A program made the translations under genes and the position numbers. Below are positions 40,100 through 51,482 of a DNA stretch of 64,000 nt, piece after piece (within the stretch, counting starts at the first letter, position 1; every line of letters starts with the position of its first letter). Source of the DNA: Pseudoselenomonas ruminantium (GTDB lineage Bacteria > Bacillota > Negativicutes > Selenomonadales > Selenomonadaceae); NCBI GenBank assembly GCA_015058655.1, contig SVBX01000007.1:62001-126000 (forward strand). Direction: 5' to 3'. Below the pieces are notes generated by a model. That model saw only the letters and a list, made by a program, of their open reading frames with translations. It did no database searches and was not told where the DNA came from.

Positions 40100-41056
40100 C
40101 TATCCTTTCGTCATATAAGGCTTGACAAAATCCCTGATGGTCTTGAAATACAGCTCCTGGCCAGTCTGGCTGGCTGCTCCGTGAACGGCATCCTCTATGA
40201 ACAGGATTTCCTTGCGGGGAGCCACAGCCGCATCGTAAAGCTCCTGCGCCATCACAGGGGGCACCAGCGTATCCTTCAGCCCATGGATGAAGAGCATGGG
40301 CACCTTGGAATTCCTCACCGCCTGGACAGGCACCGCCTGATTGAGGCTGAAGCCCGCCACCTCCTTGCACCGCCAATCCAGGAGATTCATGGCAGGGAAA
40401 GGCGGCAGGCCGAAGGAATCCTTCATCTGGTAGGCCAGAAGGTCAAAGGCGCTGGTATAGCCACTGTCCTCCACGCAGGCCACCACCTGGGCAGGCAGGT
40501 TCTCGTCATCAGCGGCCAGCATCACCGTAGCGGCTCCCATGGAAACACCATGGAGCACGATATGGGCCTCAGGATAGCGCATGGCCACCAGTCCGGCCCA
40601 GGCTGTCACATCATTGCTTTCTTTATACCCCATGGTCAGGAACTTCCCCTGGCTTTCCCCGGAAGCCCTGAGGTCAGGGGTCAGCACATGGTACCCCATC
40701 ATGAGATAATGCTCAGCTATATAGTAGGAATTAGTCTGATTGCAGCCATAGCCATGAGCCACGATCACCCACTTATTGGAGCTTTCCTTCGGAGAAAAAT
40801 GCGTGGCCGTAAGATGCAGTCCCTCCTCAGACTGCAGTTCCCAAGGCTCGCTGAGGTAATCCGGCCTGTCATACTTCCGGCTCTCCGGCGGCATCAGCAG
40901 GGCAAAGGCCCTTGGCGGCTCCGCATGTCCCCCAAAGGTCCCTCTCTCCAGACCGAAGGAAACCAAATAATTGCCAATAAAATAACCTGTCCCCAGCACG
41001 AAGCCAACAGTCATGACCACAGCTGTCAACAGGCAGGAAATCACTATTTTCTTCAT
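40100..41056 (-). CDS. Alpha/beta hydrolase
   Basis: WVIVAHGYGCNQ; VLHGVSMGAATVML; PMLFIHGLKDTLVPP. Confidence 0.85.
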   Translation of the reverse strand: MKKIVISCLLTAVVMTVGFVLGTGYFIGNYLVSFGLERGTFGGHAEPPRAFALLMPPESRKYDRPDYLSEPWELQSEEGLHLTATHFSPKESSNKWVIVAHGYGCNQTNSYYIAEHYLMMGYHVLTPDLRASGESQGKFLTMGYKESNDVTAWAGLVAMRYPEAHIVLHGVSMGAATVMLAADDENLPAQVVACVEDSGYTSAFDLLAYQMKDSFGLPPFPAMNLLDWRCKEVAGFSLNQAVPVQAVRNSKVPMLFIHGLKDTLVPPVMAQELYDAAVAPRKEILFIEDAVHGAASQTGQELYFKTIRDFVKPYMTKG

Positions 41057-41085
41057 CCATCCGCCCCCCTTTGTCGATAGTACAC

Positions 41086-41250
41086 ATTATAACACCATTG
41101 TTCCAGATTTGTCGAAGACAAATCTTCCTCTTGGTGTTTTCCCACAGGGACTAGCTTCGCGTCGCACGAGGCGGGAGATATTAACTCGCCGCCTGTTAGT
41201 AGTTTGCCGCCCCCACTTATAGAAGTGGGGGACATCTTGTACTCGTTATA
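41086..41250. mobile_element. Non-autonomous IS200/IS605-end-like intergenic element, copy 1
   Basis: Left hairpin agatttgtc-gaa-gacaaatct, shared block gaggcgggagatattaactcgccgcctgttagtagtttgccgcccccacttatagaagtgggggacatcttgtactcgttata, near-identical to copy 2. Confidence 0.6.
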
Positions 41251-41290
41251 ACGCAAATGGGCATGTTTAACAAATAGAAGTGGATTAAAA

Positions 41291-41314
41291 AAGGAGCTGT
41301 GCTTCACAGCCCCT
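41291..41314 (-). terminator. Terminator of polyamine operon
   Basis: ggagctgtgcttcacagcccc with T-run on minus strand. Confidence 0.7.
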
Positions 41315-41325
41315 TCCACATTGCC

Positions 41326-42201
<876 letters not shown>

Positions 42202-42211
42202 AGCTTCACCT

Positions 42212-43333
42212 CTATTTTTTCTGTCCAGTCAGGGGAATCTGCTGGGTCAGGCAGTGGAAGTTGCCACCTCCCACGATGACCGCCCGCGCCGGCAAAGGCA
42301 CCACCCTGCGCTGGGGGAAGCAGGCCGCCAGGATGCGCACAGCTTCACTATCCATGGCATCCCCAAACTGGGGCACCAGCACCTTGCCATTGCAGAGATA
42401 GAAATTCACATAGCTGGCTGCCAGGCGCTCCCCCGGCTCCCGCCTGTCCTCCCCTGCCTCGAAGGTGAAGCTATCCGCCTCTGTCTCCGTGATGCAGACG
42501 GGCTTCTGGGGGATAGGCAGCTTATGAATCTTGAACCTGCGCCCCTTGGCATCAGTTTCCTGCTCCAAAACCTTCAGGTCTGCCTGGCTCAGCTCATACT
42601 GGGGGTCATCCTTGTCCTCCGTCCAGGCCAGCAGGACTTCCCCGGGCCGGACAAAGGCAAAGACATTGTCCACATGCTCATTTGTCTCGTCATTGTAGAT
42701 GCCCCTGGGCAGCCAGATGACCTTCTCCGCGCCGAGATAATCAAGCAGCTTTTCCTCGATCTGTGCCTTGGTGAGCTGGGGATTGCGCCCCTCCGACAGC
42801 AGGCAGGCTTCCGTCACCACCACCGTGCCTTCGCCGTCCACATGGATAGAACCTCCCTCCAGCACGAAATCCCCGGCCTCGTAAAGGTCATCACCCAGAG
42901 CTGCGCACATCTTCTCTGCCGCCGCCTCATCCAGCCCATAGTCAGGGTAGAGGCCGTCAAAATCTCCGCCCCAGGCATTGAAGCGCCAGCTGATGCCACG
43001 GCGCTGTCCCTGCCCATTGATGACATAGGTAGGCCCCATATCCCTGGCCCAGGCATCGTTGGTGGGAATCTCCAGATAGTGGATATGCTCCTGGGGCAGT
43101 TCTTTCAGCATGGCTTCTGCCTGGGCGCGGTGCGCCCCATCCACCAGCAGGTAAACCTCCTCCGCCTCGGAAATCTCCCGGATAAGCTCCACAAAGACCG
43201 GCTGCACCTCAGCCCCGCCATGGGTCCAGGAGCCGGGGCGCACAGGCCAGATCAGGAAAGTTCCCTCGTGGGGAGCAAACTCGGCGGGCATAAAGAAGCC
43301 ATCAGACTTTGGCGTAATATCGGTAATTTTCAT
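42212..43333 (-). CDS. aguA: Agmatine deiminase
   Basis: MPAEFAPHEGTFLIWPVRPGSW; NDAWARDMGPTYVIN; GGGNFHCLTQQIP. Confidence 0.95.
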   Translation of the reverse strand: MKITDITPKSDGFFMPAEFAPHEGTFLIWPVRPGSWTHGGAEVQPVFVELIREISEAEEVYLLVDGAHRAQAEAMLKELPQEHIHYLEIPTNDAWARDMGPTYVINGQGQRRGISWRFNAWGGDFDGLYPDYGLDEAAAEKMCAALGDDLYEAGDFVLEGGSIHVDGEGTVVVTEACLLSEGRNPQLTKAQIEEKLLDYLGAEKVIWLPRGIYNDETNEHVDNVFAFVRPGEVLLAWTEDKDDPQYELSQADLKVLEQETDAKGRRFKIHKLPIPQKPVCITETEADSFTFEAGEDRREPGERLAASYVNFYLCNGKVLVPQFGDAMDSEAVRILAACFPQRRVVPLPARAVIVGGGNFHCLTQQIPLTGQKK

Positions 43334-44505
43334 GACAAGCGCCCCTTGAAATCTTCATAGCCAAACTGCTTCACCAGGGTACAGTCCCCTGCCCTGTCCA
43401 TCTTCCAGATGGCAGGCAGGGCCATGCCGTTGAAGGTGTTGTTCTTGACCATGGAGTAAATGGCCATATCCTCAAAATACAGCCTGTCCCCCGGCACGAT
43501 TTCCCTGTCAAAGGAATAGTCGCCGATGATGTCCCCTGCCAGGCAGGTGCAGGAAGAGAGCCTGTAGGTATAGGCCTTCTCTCCTGCTTCCCCCGCCTCC
43601 TTCAAGGGAGGACGGTAAGGCATTTCCAGCACATCCGGCATATGGCAGGCAGCGGAAGCATCGAGGATCAGGGTCTTGACCCCATGATTTTCCACTATAT
43701 CCATCACCTCGGTGGCAAGATACCCTGCATTGAGGGCTACCGCCTCCCCAGGCTCCAGATATACCTCTACCCCGTACTGCTCCCGGGCGGATTTGACCAG
43801 GTCAATGAGCCGCTTGCGGTCGTAATCAGCCCGCGTGATGTGATGACCGCCTCCCATGTTGAGCCAATGAACAGAGTCAGCCTCCAGCCACCGGCCAAAG
43901 CACGCCTGCACTGCCTTGAGGGTTTCAGCCAGAGCATCGCTATTCTGCTCGCAGAGGGTGTGGAAATGGAGTCCGTCAAGTTGTTCAAACAGCTCAGGCT
44001 CCCCCGCCACTGCCCGCTCAAAAGCCTCTGCCGTCACTCCCAGACGGGAGCCGGGAGCGCAGGGATCATAGATGCCATGCTCCTGGGTAGAGCACTCGGG
44101 GTTGATGCGCAGGCCAATGCCCTGCTGCACGCCACGCTGCTGCTGAATCTCCCTGACCTTGGCACCAAAGCGGCGCAGCTGGGCAAAGGAATTGAAGATG
44201 ACATGGTCGCAGATGGACGCAATTTCCTCGATTTCCTCAGGACGGTAAGCCGGGGAAAACACATGGTTCTCCCCCCGCATCTCCTCATGGCCCAATCTGG
44301 CCTCATACAGGCCGCTGGCGGTGGCACCGTCCAGGTATTTGCTTATCAAGGGATACTCGGCAAACATGGAAAAGCACTTCTGGGCCAAAAGGATGCGGCA
44401 GCCTGCCGCATCCTTGACCTCTTTCAGCAATTCAAGATTTTTTTCCAAGGCCTGCTCATCCACCACATAGGCAGGAGTAGGCACTTTATCTATCTTCATT
44501 GCCAT
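43330..44505 (-). CDS. nspC: Carboxynorspermidine/carboxyspermidine decarboxylase
   Basis: TPAYVVDEQALEKNLELLKEV; LAQKCFSMFAEYPLISKYLDGATASGLYEARLG; start 44505 or 44499. Confidence 0.93.
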   Translation of the reverse strand: MAMKIDKVPTPAYVVDEQALEKNLELLKEVKDAAGCRILLAQKCFSMFAEYPLISKYLDGATASGLYEARLGHEEMRGENHVFSPAYRPEEIEEIASICDHVIFNSFAQLRRFGAKVREIQQQRGVQQGIGLRINPECSTQEHGIYDPCAPGSRLGVTAEAFERAVAGEPELFEQLDGLHFHTLCEQNSDALAETLKAVQACFGRWLEADSVHWLNMGGGHHITRADYDRKRLIDLVKSAREQYGVEVYLEPGEAVALNAGYLATEVMDIVENHGVKTLILDASAACHMPDVLEMPYRPPLKEAGEAGEKAYTYRLSSCTCLAGDIIGDYSFDREIVPGDRLYFEDMAIYSMVKNNTFNGMALPAIWKMDRAGDCTLVKQFGYEDFKGRLS

Positions 44506-44510
44506 GGGAC

Positions 44511-45770
44511 TCAATCCACCAGCACCGGGTTTTCTTCCACCTTCCAGGGCAGGCCCCACTTGTTGAGGGCTTCCATGTAGGGGTCCGGGTCGAACTCGTC
44601 AGTGGTGAAGACACCGGGCTTCTTCCACTGGCCCGTCACCACCAGCATGGCGCCGATCATGGCAGGTACGCCCGTGGTGTAGGAAATGGCCTGGGAGCCC
44701 ACTTCCTTGAAGCACTCCTGATGGTCGCAGACATTGTAGATGTAGATGGAGCGCTCTTTGCCGTCCTTCTTGCCCGTGAAGATGCAGCCGATATTGGTCT
44801 TGCCCTTGGTGCGGGGACCAAGAGATGCCGGGTCAGGCAACAGGGCCTTCAGGAACTGGATGGGCACGATTTCCTGACCGTTGTAATTGATGGGGGTGGT
44901 GGAGAGCATGCCCACATTCTCCAGGCAGCGCATATGGTCGAGATAGCTCTGTCCGAAGGTCATGAAGAAGCGGATGCGCTTCACCTCCGGCATATTGCGG
45001 CCCAAAGCCTCGATTTCCTCATGGTGCAGCAGGTACATATCCTTCTTGCCCACGCCCTCGAAATCGTACTCCCGCTTGATGCTCATGGCAGGGATCTCAA
45101 TCCACTTGCCGTTTTCCATATAGGAGCCGGGGGCGGAAACCTCACGCAGGTTGATTTCGGGATTGAAGTTGGTGGCAAAGGCATAGCCGTGGTCGCCGCC
45201 GTTGCAGTCCAGGATGTCGATGGTGTCGATGGTATCGAAGTAATGCTTCTTGGCATAGGCGGCAAAGACAGAGGTCACCCCCGGGTCAAAGCCCGTGCCC
45301 AGGAGAGCGGTCAGTCCAGCCTGTTTGAACTTGTCCTCATAAGCCCACTGCCAGGAGTAGTCGAAGTAAGCGGAGAAGCCCAGATCCTTGCAGCGCTTCT
45401 CATAAATCTTGCGCCACTCAGGGTCTTCCGTATCCTCCGGCTCGTAGTTGGCCGTATCGATATAGTCCACCCCGGCAGCCAGGCAGGCATCCATGATGGT
45501 GAGGTCCTGATAGGGCAGGGCCACATTCAGCACTGCATCCGGCTGGTACTCCTTGATCAGCTTGGTGAGCGCCTCCACATCATCTGCATCGATCTGGGCC
45601 GTGGTGATTTTCGTCTTGGTCTGTCCCTGCAGCTTATCTTTCAAGGCATCGCATTTGCTCACCGTGCGGCTGGCAATCATCAGCTCGTCAAAGACACCAT
45701 CATTCTGGCACACCTTGTGGATAGCTACGCTGGCCACGCCGCCGCAGCCGATAATCATGAGTTTGCTCAT
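44511..45770 (-). CDS. Carboxynorspermidine/carboxyspermidine dehydrogenase (saccharopine dehydrogenase family)
   Basis: MSKLMIIGCGGVASVAIHKVCQND; GTGFDPGVTSVFAAYAKKHYFDTIDTIDILDCNGGDHGYAFATNFNPEINLREV. Confidence 0.93.
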   Translation of the reverse strand: MSKLMIIGCGGVASVAIHKVCQNDGVFDELMIASRTVSKCDALKDKLQGQTKTKITTAQIDADDVEALTKLIKEYQPDAVLNVALPYQDLTIMDACLAAGVDYIDTANYEPEDTEDPEWRKIYEKRCKDLGFSAYFDYSWQWAYEDKFKQAGLTALLGTGFDPGVTSVFAAYAKKHYFDTIDTIDILDCNGGDHGYAFATNFNPEINLREVSAPGSYMENGKWIEIPAMSIKREYDFEGVGKKDMYLLHHEEIEALGRNMPEVKRIRFFMTFGQSYLDHMRCLENVGMLSTTPINYNGQEIVPIQFLKALLPDPASLGPRTKGKTNIGCIFTGKKDGKERSIYIYNVCDHQECFKEVGSQAISYTTGVPAMIGAMLVVTGQWKKPGVFTTDEFDPDPYMEALNKWGLPWKVEENPVLVD

Positions 45771-46624
45771 TTTTTTTCCTCCTCTGAGAGAATATCCTCA
45801 ACATACTTGGGCAGCATAAATGCCCCCTTATGCAAATGAGTCGTGTAGTACCAAGTGGTGAGATTTCTCTCATTCCAGCGCTTGGCATCAAAATCCTTCA
45901 AGGGATGATACTTCTTCGAAGCAAAGCCAAACATCCACAGCCCTGCCGGGCAGGTGGGAATGCCCGCCTGATAGACGCGGCTTACGGGAAAGCTCTGATA
46001 GGCCTTGCGGTGCATGGCCCGAAAGGCCGCCTCATCCTCATCGTAGAAGGGGCTGCCATGCTGATAGACCATGATGCCGTCATCATGCAGGGCGCGATAG
46101 CAGTTGCCATAAAACTCCCTGGTAAACAGCCCCTCCGTATGGCCAAAGGGGTCGGTGGAATCGTTGATGATGAGATCGTACTTGTCCCGGCAGCGTCGCA
46201 AGAAGCGCAGGCCATCCATGTTGGTGATCTTCACCCGCTCATCGTCGAAGCCCTTGGCGGTTTCGGGGAAATATTCCCGGGAAACCTCGATGAACATCTC
46301 ATCAGGCTCCACCACATCAATGGCCTCGATTTCCGGATACTGGGTGAGGACCTTGGCCACGCCCCCATCGCCGCCGCCGATGATCAGCACATTCTTCACT
46401 CGGGGATGCACGGCCATGGGCACATGGACCACCATCTCATTGTAGATAAATTCGTCGGCCTCCGAGAAGATGATTTCGCCATCCAGCACGATCATCCTGC
46501 CAAACTCCTGGGACTCAAAGACATCTATGCGCTGATACTCGCTCTGCTTGGAGAACAGCTGCTTGTTAACTCGCACAGAGGTTTTGACATTCTCGGTATC
46601 CATCTGTGAAAACCATATTTCCAT
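45767..46624 (-). CDS. speE: Polyamine aminopropyltransferase (spermidine synthase)
   Basis: LIIGGGDGGVAKVLTQYPEIEAIDVVEPDEMFIEVSREYFPE; IINDSTDPFGHTEGLFTREFY. Confidence 0.94.
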   Translation of the reverse strand: MEIWFSQMDTENVKTSVRVNKQLFSKQSEYQRIDVFESQEFGRMIVLDGEIIFSEADEFIYNEMVVHVPMAVHPRVKNVLIIGGGDGGVAKVLTQYPEIEAIDVVEPDEMFIEVSREYFPETAKGFDDERVKITNMDGLRFLRRCRDKYDLIINDSTDPFGHTEGLFTREFYGNCYRALHDDGIMVYQHGSPFYDEDEAAFRAMHRKAYQSFPVSRVYQAGIPTCPAGLWMFGFASKKYHPLKDFDAKRWNERNLTTWYYTTHLHKGAFMLPKYVEDILSEEEKK

Positions 46625-46643
46625 TCAGTTCCCTCCCTGCCGG

Positions 46644-48110
46644 TCAGATCTCTGTCAGGATGCGTATTTCCCGGCACTCCAGATCCTGTGTCCCCTGCAG
46701 GGAACACCCCTTTTCCCGGGCGTATTCGATGTAGTCAATAATCTCTTTCGTAATGCGCTCCCCCGGCGTCAGGATGGGGATTCCCGGCGGATAGCACATG
46801 AGCATTTCCCCGGCAATGCAACCCACGGTCTCCTGCAAGGGCATCTTCTTGCCCCGGGCATAGAAGGCCTCCCTGGGGCTCATGACCAGTTCCGGCGCGA
46901 TGAACTCCCCGCAGTAGAGCTCACGCTTCTCCTGGGCAAAGCGGTCGGCAATGTCCTCCAAAGCCCCCACCAGCCGCTCGATATCACGGATGCGGTCACC
47001 GATGGAAATATAGGCCAGGATATTGCCGATATCCCCAAACTCGATCTGGATATCGTACTCGTCCCGCAGCATGTCGTAAACCTCAATGCCCGTCATGCCG
47101 ATGCCCTGAGTGAAGACGGAGAGCTTGGTCACATCAAAGTCAAACACGCTGTCCCCGTCCACCAGTTCCCGCCCATAGGCATAGAAGCCACCGATGTCAT
47201 TGATTTCCGAGCGGGCATACTCTGCCATGGAACTTACCTTCTCAAAGGACTCCCGCCCATGCAAGGCCAGGTTTCGACGGGAAAGATCCAGGCTGGAAAT
47301 CAGGAGGTAGGAGGCACTGGTGGTCTGAGTGAGGTTGATGATCTGCTGCACATACTCTGCATCCACCCCCTGGCCGCAAAGCATGATGGAACTCTGGGTC
47401 AGGCTGCCGCCGGACTTGTGCATGGACACCGCCGCCAGATCTGCCCCGGCTGCCATGCCCGAGACTGGCAGATTATCCCCAAAGTACAGGTGGGTGCCAT
47501 GAGCTTCGTCCACCAGCACCTTCATGCCCGCTGCATGAGCCAGATTGACAATGCCCTGCAAATCGGAGGCGATGCCGTAATAGGTAGGATTATTGACAAA
47601 GATGGCCTTGGCCTTAGGATGCGCTTTGATGGCCCGCTCCACATCAGAAAGAGCCATACCGGTGGCGATGCCGATGGTATGATTGACCCGCACCGGCACA
47701 TACACAGGTATGCCGCCGCAAAGCACCAGGGCATTGATGACGCTTTTATGCACATTGCGGGGCAGGAGGATTTCCTCCCCTGCCCGGACAGTGGCCAGCA
47801 CCATGGCCTGCACCGCCGAAGTGGTGCCATGCACCATGAAGAAAGCGTGGCTGGCGCCGAAGGCATCTGCCGTCAGCTCCTCAGCCTCCCGGATAACCGA
47901 GACAGGATGGCTCAGGTTATCCAGCATCTTCATGGAGTTGACATCCACGCCCACGCACTTTTCTCCCAAGAATTCCACCAGTTCGGGATTTCCCCGCCCC
48001 CGCTTATGACCGGGCACATCAAAAGGAACCACCCGTCTCTTGCGAAGTTCCAGCATGGCCTCGTACACCGGCGCCGTATGTTGATTGATTCGGTCCATTA
48101 TTCCCTCCAA
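46644..48110 (-). CDS. speA: Arginine decarboxylase-type (Orn/Lys/Arg decarboxylase, fold I)
   Basis: VPFDVPGHKRGRGNPELVEFLG; FMVHGTTSAVQAMVLA; VDEAHGTHLYFGDNLPVSGMAAGADLAAVSMHKSGGSLTQSS; operon context points to arginine. Confidence 0.88.
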   Translation of the reverse strand: MEGIMDRINQHTAPVYEAMLELRKRRVVPFDVPGHKRGRGNPELVEFLGEKCVGVDVNSMKMLDNLSHPVSVIREAEELTADAFGASHAFFMVHGTTSAVQAMVLATVRAGEEILLPRNVHKSVINALVLCGGIPVYVPVRVNHTIGIATGMALSDVERAIKAHPKAKAIFVNNPTYYGIASDLQGIVNLAHAAGMKVLVDEAHGTHLYFGDNLPVSGMAAGADLAAVSMHKSGGSLTQSSIMLCGQGVDAEYVQQIINLTQTTSASYLLISSLDLSRRNLALHGRESFEKVSSMAEYARSEINDIGGFYAYGRELVDGDSVFDFDVTKLSVFTQGIGMTGIEVYDMLRDEYDIQIEFGDIGNILAYISIGDRIRDIERLVGALEDIADRFAQEKRELYCGEFIAPELVMSPREAFYARGKKMPLQETVGCIAGEMLMCYPPGIPILTPGERITKEIIDYIEYAREKGCSLQGTQDLECREIRILTEI

Positions 48111-48148
48111 AGCATCTCCCGCACAGTATTTCCATCAGCTCCCTGGAA

Positions 48149-48625
48149 TCAAAGCTTTTCCAGCCCCGCCACCGCATAGGCAGAAATACCCTGCTCCGTG
48201 CCGGTGAAGCCCAATTTTTCTTCGGTGGTAGCCTTGACATTCACCTGCTCAAGTTCCACCTCCAGCACACGAGCGATATTCTCGTTCATAGCCTGGATAT
48301 AATCCTTGAGCTTAGGCCTCTGGGCCACGATGGTAGCATCCACATTGCCTACTGCGTAGCCCTTTTCCTTTATCAGCTGCACCACATGGGCCAGGAGTTT
48401 CATGCTGTCAGCTCCCTTATACTGAGGGTCTGTATCCGGGAAATGACGGCCGATATCTCCCAGGGCAGCCGCCCCCAGCAGAGCATCGCTGATGGCATGC
48501 AGCAGCACATCGGCATCAGAATGCCCCAAAAGCCCCAGGGTATGAGGCACCTCTACCCCACCCAAGATCAGTTTCCTGCCCTCTACAAGCCTATGTACAT
48601 CATAACCCATGCCAAAGCGCGTCAT
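48149..48625 (-). CDS. ispF: 2-C-methyl-D-erythritol 2,4-cyclodiphosphate synthase
   Basis: [66 protein letters not shown]. Confidence 0.97.
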   Translation of the reverse strand: MTRFGMGYDVHRLVEGRKLILGGVEVPHTLGLLGHSDADVLLHAISDALLGAAALGDIGRHFPDTDPQYKGADSMKLLAHVVQLIKEKGYAVGNVDATIVAQRPKLKDYIQAMNENIARVLEVELEQVNVKATTEEKLGFTGTEQGISAYAVAGLEKL

Positions 48626-49317
48626 GTTCCTGCCTCCTTCATCTGTTGCAGAAATGCCTCTGCAGTCACCATATCCTCGGGCGTAGTGATCTTGATATTG
48701 CGGTAATCTCCCTCCACCACTTTCACAGGCGCGCCGAGCCGCTCCACCAGGCTGGCATCATCCGTGCCCAGAAAGCCTTCCTGCTCAGCCTGCTCATTGG
48801 CCCTGAGCAGGACTTCCTTCCTGAAGCCCTGTGGCGTCTGCACTGCCCAAAGAGACTTCCGCGGCGGGGTACTCACCACCAGGCCTGCTTCGCTTACGAT
48901 CTTCACCGTGTTCTTTTCCGGCACAGCAGCAATGGCCCCGCCAAACTGCCTGGCTCCTTCAATGACCCTTGCTATGACCACCTCGGTGACAAGGGGGCGG
49001 GCAGCATCGTGCACCAATACAAGCTCTGCCTCCTTTGCCACGCACGCAAGGCCATTCCTGATGGAATACTGCCTCTCAGTGCTGCCTTCCACCAGCTGCC
49101 AGGGCTTCAGATTCCCGGCCCTTTCCAGCATGGCCCGCACTTCCTCCATTTCTTCCCTGCCCGTTACCACGATAAGTTCTCCCACCTCGGGCACAACGGA
49201 AAAAGCCTGCAAAGTGCGCAACAGGATGGGCTGCCCCGCCAGTTCCAACAATACCTTATTCTTGCCCGCCTTCATGCGGGTTCCCTGCCCCGCTGCGGGG
49301 AAAATCACACTTACCAT
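48622..49317 (-). CDS. ispD: 2-C-methyl-D-erythritol 4-phosphate cytidylyltransferase
   Basis: [60 protein letters not shown]. Confidence 0.96.
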   Translation of the reverse strand: MVSVIFPAAGQGTRMKAGKNKVLLELAGQPILLRTLQAFSVVPEVGELIVVTGREEMEEVRAMLERAGNLKPWQLVEGSTERQYSIRNGLACVAKEAELVLVHDAARPLVTEVVIARVIEGARQFGGAIAAVPEKNTVKIVSEAGLVVSTPPRKSLWAVQTPQGFRKEVLLRANEQAEQEGFLGTDDASLVERLGAPVKVVEGDYRNIKITTPEDMVTAEAFLQQMKEAGT

Positions 49318-49374
49318 AATGACTCCTTCAAAAAAAAGGCTGCCTCCTTGACAGCCTCATAAAACATTACTGGC

Positions 49375-50535
49375 TCAATGTTTCGGTTTAGCAAAAATCA
49401 TGCGGCCTGCGGCAGTCTGGAGGGCGGAAGTGACCTCCACCTCCACGGTCTCGCCAATGCGACGCTGGCCGTTTTCCACCACAATCATGGTACCATCATC
49501 CAGATAGGCCACGCCCTGGCCCTGCTCCTTGCCGGATTTCACTATGGAAACCACCATGTTCTCCCCGGGAATCACCACCGGTTTCACAGCATTGGAAAGC
49601 TCATTGATATTCAGAACCTCCACGCCGCGAAGCTGGGCCACCTTATTCAGGTTGAAATCGTTGGTGATGATCTTGCCGCCTACTTCCTGTCCCAGGCGCA
49701 CCAGCTTGGAGTCCACCTCTGTGATATCGTCATAATCCACATTGGTGACCTCTACCTTGAGCTTCTTGGATTCGCCCCGGATCTTGGCCAAGATGTCAAG
49801 CCCCCGGCGTCCCCTCACCCGCTTGAGCTGGTCAGCCGAATCGGCAATGTGCTGCAATTCCTCCAGCACGAAGACAGGAATGAGGAGCGTGCCTTCGATG
49901 AAGCCCGTCTCACAAATGTCAGCAATGCGCCCGTCAATGATAACCGAGGTATCGAGGAGCTTGTAGTCCTTGCCCCCTGCCATCCCTTCGGCAGCAGGCA
50001 CCGCTGGCTTCCCGCTCCCCTGCTTGGCTTCCCTGTTCTTGGCAAGTTCCTTCAGCAGCTTGGGGAAAAAATCGAAGAGGCTAGCCAGTTCCTGGCGCTT
50101 CTTGATGGTGATGTGTATGCCCAGATACCCCAGCACAATGCTGAAGATCACCGGGATATAGTCACCGATGACAGGAATCTTGGCAAAAGAATAACCTAAG
50201 AGATTAGCAATAATAAGTCCGAGAGAAAGTCCCACCGCACCGGCAATCACATCGTGAATGGGCATCTTGCTGAGCTGCTGCTCCACCCAAAGGGAAAAGC
50301 GCTTCAGCTGCCTTATGAGGTATGGCGAAGCCAAAAAGCCAACCACGCCGCCCAGGATGGCACCAGCAAGCAGGCACAAAAGGCTCGCCAGGGTCAGCTT
50401 GAAGATTCCCAAATCGGTCATGAGCACCTCTGTGCTGAGGAAATCCGTCAGGATTGGCGCCAGAAGATGAAACAGCGCCCCTCCTGCAATAGCAAGAAAT
50501 GATGTGATGAAAAACTTGAGTACCCTGTCCAGCAT
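49375..50535 (-). CDS. PIN/TRAM domain membrane protein (YacL-like)
   Basis: TM N-term; YKLLDTSVIIDGRIADICETGFIEGTLLIPVFVLEELQHIADSADQLKRVRGRRGLDIL; C-term TRAM; start trimmed to 50535. Confidence 0.92.
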   Translation of the reverse strand: MLDRVLKFFITSFLAIAGGALFHLLAPILTDFLSTEVLMTDLGIFKLTLASLLCLLAGAILGGVVGFLASPYLIRQLKRFSLWVEQQLSKMPIHDVIAGAVGLSLGLIIANLLGYSFAKIPVIGDYIPVIFSIVLGYLGIHITIKKRQELASLFDFFPKLLKELAKNREAKQGSGKPAVPAAEGMAGGKDYKLLDTSVIIDGRIADICETGFIEGTLLIPVFVLEELQHIADSADQLKRVRGRRGLDILAKIRGESKKLKVEVTNVDYDDITEVDSKLVRLGQEVGGKIITNDFNLNKVAQLRGVEVLNINELSNAVKPVVIPGENMVVSIVKSGKEQGQGVAYLDDGTMIVVENGQRRIGETVEVEVTSALQTAAGRMIFAKPKH

Positions 50536-50566
50536 ATTCTCACCTCCTTTCATAACGCAACAAGCT

Positions 50567-50724
50567 AAGGAACTGTTCAGAAATAAATTAAGCATTCTGC
50601 TTGTCTTAGTTCGTCTATACTGCGTTGTCGTCAGTCGACATAGCACCGCTATGCCTCCTTCCTCCGCCTTGTCTAGCCAAACTAATCCTTCGCATTATGC
50701 TCAATTTATTTCTTGCCAGTTCCT
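50567..50724. repeat. MITE-like intergenic element with long imperfect terminal inverted repeats
   Basis: taaggaactgttcagaaataaattaagcat ... atgctcaatttatttcttgccagttccta; internal gtcgacatagcaccgctatgc. Confidence 0.65.
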
Positions 50725-50754
50725 AATTGATGAATCCATCATAAAATGAGAAAA

Positions 50755-50798
50755 AGTCAGACAGACCATCTCTATAAGTATAGCAGGTCTGTCTGACT
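50755..50798 (-). terminator. Terminator after carD
   Basis: agtcagacagacc ... ggtctgtctgact stem; TTTTT on minus strand. Confidence 0.75.
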
Positions 50799-50810
50799 TT
50801 GTCCAAAAAT

Positions 50811-51305
50811 TCAATGCGTGTAGACATTCTTCTCCAAGATGCCGTCCACCCAGCCCTCTACTTCGTCCGGTGTCTTGTCACAAGCGAAAACCAATTCACT
50901 GATGAGGATTTGCCTGGCTAGATCCATCAGGCGGCGCTCGCCGCTTGATACTTTGCGCTGACGGTCTTGCAGTATGAGGTTGCGCGCCACTGCGGCCACA
51001 TCACAGATATTGCCGGTCTTCATGCGGTCCAGGTTAGCATGGAAACGCCTGTTCCAACTGCCCGAAGCCTTCTCCGGCTTATCCTCCAGCACGCCTTTGA
51101 CCTCACCTACCTTATCCTCTGAAATAATGTCCCTCAGGCCGATATTATCCACATTATCGGTCGGAATCATCACTTTCATATTGCCTAGTGGCATTTGGAG
51201 GACATAATAAGATTTTCCCTCGCCGAGGACTTCGCATTTCTCAATGCCTGCAATCACACCTGCGCCGTGCATCGGGTAGACCACCTTGTCACCTACATGC
51301 AACAA
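50811..51305 (-). CDS. CarD family transcriptional regulator
   Basis: MLHVGDKVVYPMHGAGVIAGIEKCEVLGEGKSYYVLQMPLGNMKVMIPTDNVDNIGLRDI. Confidence 0.93.
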   Translation of the reverse strand: MLHVGDKVVYPMHGAGVIAGIEKCEVLGEGKSYYVLQMPLGNMKVMIPTDNVDNIGLRDIISEDKVGEVKGVLEDKPEKASGSWNRRFHANLDRMKTGNICDVAAVARNLILQDRQRKVSSGERRLMDLARQILISELVFACDKTPDEVEGWVDGILEKNVYTH

Positions 51306-51450
51306 ACAACCACCTCCCCGAAAAGCAATTCATCGCTAGCCTGTTTACATTATAACACACACTTATCAAAAATGCAAAATAATAAAAAATGTTATTTTAG
51401 CATGTATATTTTGTTGCGTCAACCCCACATGTCCCCCATGCATATCAAAA

Positions 51451-51476
51451 GGCTGCGGAGGCAATCCTCCGCAGCC
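51451..51476 (-). terminator. Terminator after tcdA
   Basis: ggctgcggaggcaatcctccgcagcc perfect stem, TTTT on minus strand. Confidence 0.75.
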
Positions 51477-51482
51477 CTGCCA

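Noticed and set aside
41053-41319. 88-aa minus-strand ORF spanning IS605-like copy 1
   Set aside because: Spans a repeat element and a terminator; no RBS or family signal.
46548-48179. 543-aa plus-strand ORF opposite speA
   Set aside because: Antisense shadow of the decarboxylase gene.
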